From CAZOIA01 sp964579675 (GTDB lineage Bacteria > Planctomycetota > Phycisphaerae > UBA1845 > PWPN01): a DNA stretch of 5,495 bases. Location: positions 1 to 5,495 of the forward strand of contig CAZOIA010000292.1 in NCBI GenBank assembly GCA_964579675.1. The letters run 5' to 3'. The notes beneath the pieces were generated by a model, which was not told where the DNA came from, did not search any database, and saw only the letters and a program-made list of their open reading frames with translations. Numbering within the stretch: the stretch's first letter is position 1; each line of letters begins with the position of its first letter. Positions 1 through 5,495 of this stretch are shown here, piece by piece. Made by a program: the position numbers and the translations under genes.

Positions 1-363
1 GATTCGCCAAATCCCGCCGGCCGGCGCCGCTTTCCCGGCGCGGGAATCGCCCCCGAGGTTAAGCAGGACCCATAGGCGGCCGTCGCGGGTCCCCACCAAA
101 ACGGTTGCGGCCTCGCGGTGGTCGCCGGGCCGCAGGAACGCGGTGACCGCTGCACCGAATGAATGGCGTCCCCCGAGGGCTCCATGGCGATCGACGACGA
201 AAACCTTGCCCGATTGGCAGATCGCGAGGATCGCGCCCTGCCCCATGGTGGCGAGGAAGTGACGCGTGGCACGAGCGACAAATTGAAGCATGACGGCCAT
301 AATGCCCAAATACAGTGCTGCCAACGCACGACGCCGTCGTTTCTGGACGGGATCTTGAAGCAT
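1..363 (-). CDS. Membrane-anchored beta-propeller-like protein, N-terminal fragment
   Basis: The reading frame starts at ATG 363-361, 10 bases inside an in-frame stop (375-373), and stays open to the window edge, giving 121 residues with the C-terminus missing. Residues 8-12 are KRRRR, followed by a hydrophobic stretch (about 13-30), which fits a signal anchor or uncleaved signal sequence. Beyond it, ILAICQSGKVFVVD (45-58) and VLVGTRDGRLWVLL (88-101) align with their glycines 43 residues apart. This strand-turn-Gly-strand pattern and spacing resemble blades of WD40- or PQQ-type beta-propellers; the exact family is not recognisable. Third-position GC is high and the composition is protein-like, unlike the arginine- and proline-rich overlapping frames. 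There is no clear Shine-Dalgarno before 363; ATGs at 300, 291 and 246 are alternative starts. The gene is divergent from the large gene at 478. No function can be assigned. Confidence 0.6.
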   Translation of the reverse strand, partial: MLQDPVQKRRRRALAALYLGIMAVMLQFVARATRHFLATMGQGAILAICQSGKVFVVDRHGALGGRHSFGAAVTAFLRPGDHREAATVLVGTRDGRLWVLLNLGGDSRAGKAAPAGGIWRI

Positions 364-399
364 GCCGCCGGATCAGGCAGGCCAAGCTGCTGGTGCGGG

Positions 400-428
400 T
401 TGATCCCGGCAATGGTGACGTCGAAAAT
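400..428 (+). promoter_or_regulatory. Candidate sigma70-type promoter for the large secreted protein gene
   Basis: TTGATC (400-405) and GAAAAT (423-428) each match four of six consensus bases and are separated by exactly 17 bases. Transcription would start near 435, leaving a leader of about 43 bases before the GTG at 478 that includes the Shine-Dalgarno. The position in the divergent intergenic gap is right, but matches of this quality occur by chance, so this is only a candidate. Confidence 0.25.
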
Positions 429-463
429 GTGCGGATCGTTCGACAGAAATGTCACGGTCCGGC

Positions 464-470
464 AAGGAGA
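464..470 (+). promoter_or_regulatory. Strong Shine-Dalgarno that sets the GTG start at 478
   Basis: AAGGAGA lies 7 bases upstream of GTG 478, the optimal spacing. Neither the upstream ATG at 163 nor the ATG at 514 has a comparable site. The GTG start also places a signal peptide directly at the N-terminus, so two independent signs agree on this start. Confidence 0.75.
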
Positions 471-477
471 TCAGCAA

Positions 478-3258
478 GTGCCTGCAAGAACCGAGCGGAT
501 TCATTTTCTCGAGATGCTCGTTGTGCTGGCGGTGACGACGGCTTTTGGGAATGCTGTTACGCTGGCGGACGATGCGAATCGCATCCAGCCCTATGCCGCG
601 AATCCTTTTTACTGGCAATACAAGGGCAAGCCCGTGCTGCTGCTGGGCGGCTCGCGCGAAGACAACCTGTTCAACCAACCCGACGGATTGGCTGAGCATC
701 TCGATGCGCTGGCAGCCTGCGGAGGCAACTATATCCGCAATACCATGAGCAGCCGCAATCCCGGCAACGTCTGGGCGTTCAAGCGGCTGGACAACGGCCG
801 GTACGACCTTCAACAGTGGAACCAGGAATACTGGAACCGATTCGAGAATCTGCTCCGGTTGTGCCGCGACCGCGATATCATCGTGCAGATCGAGTTGTGG
901 GATCCGTGGGATTACTTCAAGAGTACAAGTTCGTTGAGGGGCTTCGATACGAAGGATGTCGGCTGGGAGAGTTGTCCGTACAATCCCGCCTTGAACGTTA
1001 ATTACACCGCTGCCGAAAGCGGATTGGCCGAGAAGATCGATTACTATCCGCGGCGCGAGCCGAGCGACCATCTGTTCTTTCATACGCCGCCTGGCCTGAA
1101 AGATGTTCTCCTGGTGCGGACGTATCAGGAGGCCTTCGTGGACAAGCTGCTCTCAATTTCGCTGGCGTATCCCAACGTGCTGTACTGCATGAACAACGAG
1201 ATCGGCGAGCCGCCCGAGTGGGGGCAACACTGGGCGAAGTTCATCCGGGCGCGGGCGGAGAAGGCCGGCAATAAGGCGTTTCTCACCGACATGCGCCGCA
1301 TCACGGATTTTTCGTCCGCCGAGCAGGTCAAGATGATGCACGACCGCAAGCACTTTGATTTCTTCGAGATCTCGCAGAATAACCATAATGACGGCCAGCA
1401 GCACTACGATCACATCAAGCATATTCGTTCGCAGCTCACCGCGAAGCCGATCCCGATCAACAACGTGAAGATCTACGGCGGAAGGAGGCGGAGCAAGATT
1501 GAGGAAGGTACGCACCGATTCTGGCGCAATGTCTTTGGCGGCTGCGCATCAGCGCGTTTCCACCGACCCGGACCGTCGCGCCAGTACTTCGGACTCGGGT
1601 TGAGCGAACTGGCTCAGACGCACATCCGCAGCATGCGTAAGCTGACCGACGCCATGAACGTCTTCGCGTGTACGCCCCGGAATGACCTGCTCAGCGACCG
1701 GCAGCCAAACCAGGCGTACTGCCTCGCCAAGCCGGGCGAACGGTATGCCGTTTATTTCCCTGACAGCGGCGGGGTGAAACTGGATGTCTCGGCCGTCCAA
1801 GGTGAGCTCGAAGTCCGCTGGCTGGACATCGCTCGCAGTGCCTGGCAGGAACCGCAAATCGTCAGCGGTGGTGGAACAATGCAATTAAAAACGCCCGGCA
1901 AGGGCCAATGGGCGGCGCTGGTATTAGCGTCGGTTCGCGGCGAGGCGGCCTTAGCACTGTCGATTCCCGACCAGGAGAAGGCCCGCGTGGTAGTCATGAC
2001 CGACATTGGCGGTGATCCCGACGATCACCAGTCGCTGGTCCGATTCCTGCTCGATACATGTGACTTCAAGGTCGAGGGCCTCTGTACGGGCTTCGGCTGG
2101 GGGCATTACGAGAAGACCCGGCCCGACCTGATTCGCGAGGCTATCAAGGCGTACGGCGAAGTGCTGCCCAACCTGAAAAACCACCGGAAGGATTTCCCTT
2201 CCGAAGAGCATCTCCTCAGCCTCGTCAAGGACGGCCACAACGGCGACCCGCACACGGTCGGCCCCGGCATGGACTCCGAGGCTTCCGACTGGATTATCGA
2301 GGTTGTCGATCGCGACGACCCCCGCCCCGTCTGGTTCGCGATCTGGGGCGGCCCCCGCGAACTGGCCCAGGCGATCTGGAAGGTCCAGACCACACGCTCG
2401 AAAGAGCAGCTCACGGCCTTCAAGAAAAAGATCCGCGTTCACTCCATTGCCGACCAGGACAAAACCGCCAAGTGGGTCAAGCAGCATCACCCCGACGTCT
2501 TCTGGATCTTCTCGGAACGGTTGTACCAGGGGTTCTATGCCGAGGGGGATCAGACGCTTGTCTCTCCGCAATGGATCGAGCGCCACGTCCACGGACCGCT
2601 CAAACGAGTCTACCCTGCCGGCGCGCACGAAAAGGTCGGGGTCAAGGAAGGCGATACCCCGTCGTTCCTGTACCTGGTCCCAAACGGGCTGAGCGATCCC
2701 AAGCAACCGGAGCAGGGCAATTGGGGCGGCCGTTTCGTCCGGAGCGGACGCGGCCATGAGTACATTCCGGCTCCGGACCTCCTCGATGACCGGCCCGATC
2801 TGCTCGCCGCGATCCATCGATGGCGGCCGGCCTATCAGAATGCCTTCGAGGCCCGCTTCGACTGGTGCGTTCTGCCGTTCGATCGCGCGAACCATGGGCC
2901 GGTGGCTCACTGCAATGGAGATACGAGTCTTCGCGTGCTGCACGTCCCGGCCGCACCGGGCGCAAGGGTCCAACTCAGCGCGGATGGTTCGTTCGACCCC
3001 GACGGAGATCGCCTCGAGTATCGCTGGTGGACCTACCGTGAGGCCGGCACCTGCCGGGCCGAGCCAGACATTGCCGGAGCGAACCAGGCCGAGGCCGTTG
3101 TCACCGTGCCTCAAGAAGCCTCCGGGCGGACCATTCACATCGTTCTGGAAATCAGAGACGCCGGTAAGCCGCCGCTCACCGCCTATCGGCGCGTTGTGCT
3201 GGAGGTCAGTGGCGAGCAGGTGCCACCGCTATCCGGCGCTGCCGAAGAGAAGCCGTAG
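478..3258 (+). CDS. Secreted multidomain protein: GH-A-like TIM barrel fused to DUF1593/Sde182-type nucleoside-hydrolase-like domain
   Basis: Predicted exported carbohydrate-active protein of 926 residues. Residues 1-30 form a signal peptide (hydrophobic core MLVVLAVTTAFGNAV, probable cleavage after TLA-30). Residues about 34-385 resemble the DUF4038/apiosidase-cellulase TIM barrels: LLLGGSREDNLF (54-65), IVQIELWD (135-142), CMNNEIGEP with N240-E241 as the candidate acid/base, and FWRNVFGGCASARFHRP (348-364). Residues 386-485 are the beta-sandwich that usually follows such barrels. Residues 502-765 match the DUF1593 (Sde182) nucleoside-hydrolase-like family: TDIGGDPDDHQSL with D509, D513, D515 and D516, then IWGGPRELAQAIW (622-634) and NWGGRFV (748-754). 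Residues about 815-912 are the PKD-like C-terminal domain (DPDGDRLEYRWW, 840-851). GTG is chosen because of the Shine-Dalgarno and the signal peptide; extending to ATG 163 adds 105 atypical residues over the divergent gene. No second catalytic Glu is obvious in the barrel. Domain families are fairly sure; substrate and activity are unknown. Confidence 0.9.
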   Translation: MPARTERIHFLEMLVVLAVTTAFGNAVTLADDANRIQPYAANPFYWQYKGKPVLLLGGSREDNLFNQPDGLAEHLDALAACGGNYIRNTMSSRNPGNVWAFKRLDNGRYDLQQWNQEYWNRFENLLRLCRDRDIIVQIELWDPWDYFKSTSSLRGFDTKDVGWESCPYNPALNVNYTAAESGLAEKIDYYPRREPSDHLFFHTPPGLKDVLLVRTYQEAFVDKLLSISLAYPNVLYCMNNEIGEPPEWGQHWAKFIRARAEKAGNKAFLTDMRRITDFSSAEQVKMMHDRKHFDFFEISQNNHNDGQQHYDHIKHIRSQLTAKPIPINNVKIYGGRRRSKIEEGTHRFWRNVFGGCASARFHRPGPSRQYFGLGLSELAQTHIRSMRKLTDAMNVFACTPRNDLLSDRQPNQAYCLAKPGERYAVYFPDSGGVKLDVSAVQGELEVRWLDIARSAWQEPQIVSGGGTMQLKTPGKGQWAALVLASVRGEAALALSIPDQEKARVVVMTDIGGDPDDHQSLVRFLLDTCDFKVEGLCTGFGWGHYEKTRPDLIREAIKAYGEVLPNLKNHRKDFPSEEHLLSLVKDGHNGDPHTVGPGMDSEASDWIIEVVDRDDPRPVWFAIWGGPRELAQAIWKVQTTRSKEQLTAFKKKIRVHSIADQDKTAKWVKQHHPDVFWIFSERLYQGFYAEGDQTLVSPQWIERHVHGPLKRVYPAGAHEKVGVKEGDTPSFLYLVPNGLSDPKQPEQGNWGGRFVRSGRGHEYIPAPDLLDDRPDLLAAIHRWRPAYQNAFEARFDWCVLPFDRANHGPVAHCNGDTSLRVLHVPAAPGARVQLSADGSFDPDGDRLEYRWWTYREAGTCRAEPDIAGANQAEAVVTVPQEASGRTIHIVLEIRDAGKPPLTAYRRVVLEVSGEQVPPLSGAAEEKP

Positions 3259-3304
3259 CTGCTTAGCCATACAGGTCGAATCAGCAGGTCCAGCGTAAAA
3301 CCGG

Positions 3305-3320
3305 CGAGTGGACCCGCTCG
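3305..3320 (+). repeat. Small inverted repeat after the large gene
   Basis: CGAGTG (3305-3310) can pair with CGCTCG (3315-3320) through one G-U pair, enclosing the loop GACC. It abuts the stronger hairpin at 3320-3339 and shares one base with it, so the two cannot both form completely. Functional importance is uncertain. Confidence 0.3.
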
Positions 3321-3339
3321 AGGCCGCGAAGTCGGCCTC
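3320..3339 (+). terminator. GC-rich hairpin, possible terminator or mRNA 3' stabiliser
   Basis: GAGGCCG (3320-3326) and CGGCCTC (3333-3339) form a perfect 7-bp stem with loop CGAAGT, 61 bases after the stop of the large secreted protein gene. No T-run follows, so it is not a classical intrinsic terminator. It could stop RNA polymerase weakly, protect the transcript end, or be one copy of a dispersed palindromic repeat; a single copy cannot tell which. Confidence 0.4.
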
Positions 3340-3450
3340 TACCCGCAACAGGGAGGCGCTGTATAGTATCTGATCGGGGCTCGGCGGCTTAGCTGGTCAA
3401 GGTTATCTGGGAAACGTCGGCTCATAAAACCTGTCGAATCCTTGCTGGCC

Positions 3451-3462
3451 GGAAGGAAGGAG
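3451..3462 (+). promoter_or_regulatory. Purine-rich ribosome binding site of the GH99/WbsX-like gene
   Basis: The run GGAAGGAAGGAG precedes ATG 3465. The best core, AAGGAG (3457-3462), is only 2 bases from the ATG, which is too close; the upstream GGAAGG (3451-3456) gives a normal 8-base spacing. No ATG or GTG lies in frame between the upstream stop (TAG 3390-3392) and 3465, which supports this start. Confidence 0.55.
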
Positions 3463-3464
3463 AT

Positions 3465-4559
3465 ATGCGAGCGCTTGCGTTGGGCATCCTTCTATATGGA
3501 TGTGGTGCTGTTGCCGGGAATGACCCGCCTTCTCCCATCGTTGGTGCAATCCGGTGGGACGCATGGACCGGAGGACCGATTACCGAGCAGGTCGAACGGA
3601 CTCTCGGCCCGATTAAATACCATGATCGCCTGCCGTGGTTTGCCAAGGTCGTCGGTGACAACGAGGTGCGAATCGATGGTGGCCGACAGGTTGTGATGGA
3701 TAAGGAAATCCAGTTCGCAGCCGACGCGGCGCTGAACTACTGGGCGTTTCTTCTCTATCCGGAATCGAGCCCTATGAGTACGGCCCTCGAGCAGTACCTG
3801 GGGAGCTCGGACCGGGGGCGAATCAAATTCTGCGTCATTCTCCACAACACGCTCAAGGCGACTCCTGATCAATGGCCCAAAGAGCGTGATCGAGCCCTCG
3901 CTCTTTTGCAAAAGCCGGAATACCAGGCCGTCCTCAATCATCGTCCCCTCGTGTATGCCTTCATAGGCCAAGATTTCCCTTTTGATCGATTTGCCGAGTT
4001 CCTCGCCAACGCGAACGATGCCGGGCTCAATCCCTACTGTGTCTTCATGGGCTGGAACCCGAAAGAAGACTTCAACAAGGTATCAACCAGAGGGTTCGAC
4101 GCGGTCTCGGCGTATGCCAGGAGTGGTGCGGAAGCTCATTTCGCAGACTTGGTTAGGTCGGTGGAAAGGGACTACTGGCATGCCGCTGCCAGCGCGCATG
4201 TTCCGTACGTGCCCCTGGTCACGACGGGCTGGGACAAGCGCCCCCGCAAGGACAATGTTGTTTCCTGGGAGCACGACGCCGCCTATCACAAGCAGGACCA
4301 GTTTCCATCCAGAGCCACGCCCGAGGAGATCGCATCTCATTTGAATCGTGCCATATCGTTCGTAAGGTCGCATCCTGAGATCTGCATCGCCAACACCATC
4401 ATCATCTATGCCTGGAATGAACATGATGAGGGTGGCTGGCTGTCTCCGACCAGGGGAACGGACGGGAATCCAGACACCTCTCGACTTGATGCGGTTCGGC
4501 GTGCCCTCACGAAGCGGCACAAAACCACTCGACCGGCCGATGCAGGTAACCGCCAGTAG
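3465..4559 (+). CDS. GH99/WbsX-like putative lipoprotein
   Basis: A 364-residue protein resembling the GH99-like/WbsX group, which includes endo-acting alpha-mannosidases (GH99) and proteins annotated as WbsX-type glycosyltransferases. The first 12 residues form a very short hydrophobic leader ending LLYG-C13, a lipobox-like site that would lipidate Cys13; Tyr at -2 and the short leader are atypical. VMDKEIQFAADAALNYWAF (78-96) matches the early 'cross the backbone, find it in the barrel' segment typical of the group. IIIYAWNEHDEGGWLSPT (312-329) contains E319 and E322, the E-x-x-E spacing of the two GH99 catalytic glutamates, which suggests a working active site. The protein ends soon after (SRLDAVRRALTK, 339-350), as is usual for this fold. 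It lies 206 bases after the large gene on the same strand, with a hairpin between, so co-transcription is possible but unproven. Hydrolase is more likely than transferase given the export signal; the substrate is unknown. Confidence 0.8.
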   Translation: MRALALGILLYGCGAVAGNDPPSPIVGAIRWDAWTGGPITEQVERTLGPIKYHDRLPWFAKVVGDNEVRIDGGRQVVMDKEIQFAADAALNYWAFLLYPESSPMSTALEQYLGSSDRGRIKFCVILHNTLKATPDQWPKERDRALALLQKPEYQAVLNHRPLVYAFIGQDFPFDRFAEFLANANDAGLNPYCVFMGWNPKEDFNKVSTRGFDAVSAYARSGAEAHFADLVRSVERDYWHAAASAHVPYVPLVTTGWDKRPRKDNVVSWEHDAAYHKQDQFPSRATPEEIASHLNRAISFVRSHPEICIANTIIIYAWNEHDEGGWLSPTRGTDGNPDTSRLDAVRRALTKRHKTTRPADAGNRQ

Positions 4560-4569
4560 CCGCGTTACC
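4545..4569 (+). repeat. Inverted repeat across the stop codon of the GH99/WbsX-like gene
   Basis: GGTAAC (4545-4550) and GTTACC (4564-4569) can form a 6-bp stem enclosing 13 bases that include the TAG stop. There is no T-run after it. It may be accidental or a weak 3' structure. Confidence 0.2.
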
Positions 4570-4904
4570 GGCACCGTACACACAGTCGGTCTCGTAGCAC
4601 AAGTCGGTAAAGGACAATGGCGCAAGATGGTCTGACTGGCACCCCTACGTCACCAGCAGTTTCTTTGCTCAAACAGCCGAGACGCCTTCTATGCCATGGC
4701 GTAATCCTGCAACGGCAGCCAACAAACACCCTTTCGCCTTTCGGGCTGATGCGCGATGACGCAGAAAGAACGCCCAGCATTTCCCGGCCGCCTTTGTCAT
4801 TCCCATTCGGGCGCAAGTTTCCTTGCTGCCATGAATTAGGCCACCCCTGCGCGGCCTTGGCGCCCAGCGCGGCCGCGGCTGCCCTCGATGCTCGCAGTGT
4901 GATT

Positions 4905-4913
4905 TGATAAAAT
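4905..4913 (+). promoter_or_regulatory. Candidate extended -10 promoter element
   Basis: TG-A-TAAAAT fits an extended -10 element (TGnTATAAT) with five of six core bases, within an AT-rich island (about 4901-4922) that stands out from the GC-rich surroundings. The -35 position (TCGATG, 4885-4890, 17-base spacing) matches only three of six. No credible gene starts downstream, so it would drive a non-coding RNA or nothing. Confidence 0.2.
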
Positions 4914-5207
4914 AGGTGTTTTCGCGGAGCCTTGCACTGTGAGAGGCTGTTACCCTGCGGCAATCCTGCCACCGCCTTACCGTGGGTTCGAGTCGGCTCG
5001 ACGGGGAACTGCGGGGGCGTTCGCACCGCGTCTTCTTTCGCCCGGAGCTAAATCAGAGATCGGGAGAACGCGGGGCGGCTCAACGGCACTTGCCGCACGC
5101 GTTTTCATCGCCACGGCAGAGCTGAAGGTCGGGTGATCAATATGAGAGCTTTAGACTCCGGCCGTGTGTTATCCGGACGAGTTCGTAGATGGATCGAACG
5201 TCTGGCG

Positions 5208-5225
5208 TCCTGCCTGTTGGCGGGG
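5208..5225. repeat. GC-rich hairpin
   Basis: CCTGCC (5209-5214) pairs with GGCGGG (5219-5224) through one wobble pair, with loop TGTT; a further wobble pair can add T5208 and G5225. Together with the hairpin at 5240-5257 it lies beyond the stop of the possible minus-strand gene at 5290, where transcript-end structures would be expected. Confidence 0.3.
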
Positions 5226-5239
5226 GCGAGGCCCGGCAA

Positions 5240-5257
5240 CCCGCGTGCCACCGCGGG
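5240..5257. terminator. Perfect 6-bp GC hairpin, possible 3' structure for the right-edge minus-strand gene
   Basis: CCCGCG (5240-5245) and CGCGGG (5252-5257) form a perfect stem with loop TGCCAC. It sits 32 bases beyond the TGA (5292-5290) of the candidate minus-strand gene. There is no T-run on either strand, so rho-independent termination is not demonstrated. Confidence 0.3.
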
Positions 5258-5289
5258 AAGACGAGCTGCAGCGAGGCGGGCCCCATGGC

Positions 5290-5495
5290 TCAGGCAGACA
5301 ATTGAACTGTCGTCTGCACATAGAAGAAGTCGCTGTCATCGCCCGGTCCGGCGTTTGACGCGGAAGGGCCCGGCAGCGGGCCCCACAGGGCGAAATGGCG
5401 TTTCAGACCTTCGAGCTGGCAATCGTGCATTGCAGGCGTTGTCTTGCCCCCCGGGCATTGGCACGCGAAATCCCCGAGATCAATGACGAAATCCG
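5290..5495 (-). CDS. Possible C-terminal fragment of an unidentified protein
   Basis: A minus-strand frame enters from the right edge and runs 67 codons to TGA (5292-5290). The peptide is acidic and low in Arg, with DFVIDLGDFACQC near its visible start, HFALWGPLPGP in the middle and DDSDFFYVQTTVQLSA at the end; third positions are roughly two-thirds G or C. This looks more like a real protein than the other frames here, but an open stretch of this length can occur by chance in GC-rich DNA. Its codons are in register with a plus-strand frame starting at ATG 5395, which is the main competitor. The family is not recognised. GC-rich hairpins lie just beyond its stop. If real, it converges on the GH99/WbsX-like gene. 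Confidence 0.35.
   Translation of the reverse strand, partial: DFVIDLGDFACQCPGGKTTPAMHDCQLEGLKRHFALWGPLPGPSASNAGPGDDSDFFYVQTTVQLSA
5366..5383. repeat. Perfect 7-bp GC inverted repeat
   Basis: GGGCCCG (5366-5372) and CGGGCCC (5377-5383) form a perfect stem with loop GCAG. On the minus strand it encodes the GPLPGP segment of the candidate fragment; on the plus strand it stands 11 bases before ATG 5395. It may therefore be a codon coincidence or an intergenic structure, depending on which frame is real. Confidence 0.35.

Larger units (their letters stand above)
4560..5289. other. About 730 bases without a convincing gene
   Basis: Short open frames exist on both strands (for example 4617-4907 and 4939-5136 plus, 4565-5026 minus). 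They are rich in Arg, Pro, Cys and Ser, lack Shine-Dalgarno sites, show no recognisable domain and overlap each other, so none is supported. The stretch does hold one AT-rich promoter-like site near 4905 and two GC-rich hairpins near 5208-5257. No tRNA, rRNA, CRISPR array, transposase or insertion-sequence end is visible. Confidence 0.5.

Noticed and set aside
59..412. A 117-codon minus-strand open frame at the left edge
   Set aside because: It is very rich in Arg, Pro and Ser and overlaps the better-supported propeller-like frame starting at 363.
1951..3138. A 395-codon minus-strand open frame opposite the DUF1593 part of the large gene
   Set aside because: It is in codon register with the sense gene, whose GC-rich codons keep the antisense free of stops. 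The sense strand carries clear family motifs, and the antisense product shows no recognisable domain.
3361..3367. TATAGT as a -10 box for the GH99/WbsX-like gene
   Set aside because: No -35-like sequence stands at a suitable distance upstream.
4584..4608. AGTCGGT repeated with an 18-base period
   Set aside because: Two 7-base copies only, expected by chance in sequence of this composition and not linked to any feature.
4798..4850. Two tiny minus-strand frames overlapping as ATGA near 4800
   Set aside because: The first has only 11 codons and the second 43, with no domain and no independent support; the overlap is likely chance.
4978..5010. GGGTTCGAGTC resembling a tRNA T-loop
   Set aside because: The flanking bases do not form the required 5-bp T stem, and no acceptor stem, anticodon arm or CCA end can be drawn around it. 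A short TCGAG/CTCGA stem is all that forms.
5219..5260. GCCCGGCAACC, similar to the core of SAM-I/SAM-IV riboswitches
   Set aside because: The upstream kink-turn sequence, the closing P1 helix and the GGTGC segment after P3 are missing, and no biosynthetic gene follows.
5395..5495. Plus-strand partial gene starting at ATG 5395
   Set aside because: Only 33 codons are visible, the Shine-Dalgarno is weak and too close, and the opposite frame is longer and more protein-like; kept as an alternative in the findings.

Overview
The window is GC-rich bacterial DNA with two well-supported, co-directional genes for exported carbohydrate-active-type proteins. It also has a divergent partial gene at the left edge, and about 0.9 kb at the right in which no complete gene can be supported. 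The mix of a Sde182/DUF1593-type protein, an apiosidase/cellulase-like TIM barrel, a GH99/WbsX-like protein and long non-coding stretches suggests a polysaccharide-degrading bacterium. Planctomycetota would fit best, but this is inferred from protein families alone; there is no rRNA or other phylogenetic marker.

Left (1-477): a partial minus-strand gene starts at 363 and leaves the window. It shows an N-terminal membrane anchor and two repeats about 43 residues apart that look like beta-propeller blades. The gap 364-477 is a divergent intergenic region with a candidate promoter and a strong Shine-Dalgarno (AAGGAGA, 464-470) that fixes a GTG start at 478 for the next gene.

Centre (478-3258): a 926-residue secreted protein combines, in order, a signal peptide, a clan GH-A-like TIM barrel, a beta-sandwich, a nucleoside-hydrolase-like DUF1593/Sde182 domain and a PKD-like C-terminal domain. 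The open frame reaches up to an ATG at 163, but that extension overlaps the divergent gene and is probably not translated. A 206-base gap with a strong hairpin (3320-3339) follows.

Centre-right (3465-4559): a 364-residue GH99/WbsX-like protein with a short lipoprotein-like leader and a conserved WNE-x-x-E-GGW catalytic-type motif. Two exported proteins with glycosidase-type folds side by side suggest a small glycan-processing locus; the substrate cannot be read from the sequence.

Right (4560-5495): mostly without a convincing gene. It holds one AT-rich promoter-like site, several GC-rich hairpins, and at the edge a possible minus-strand C-terminal gene fragment (5290-5495) that competes with a short plus-strand frame starting at 5395.
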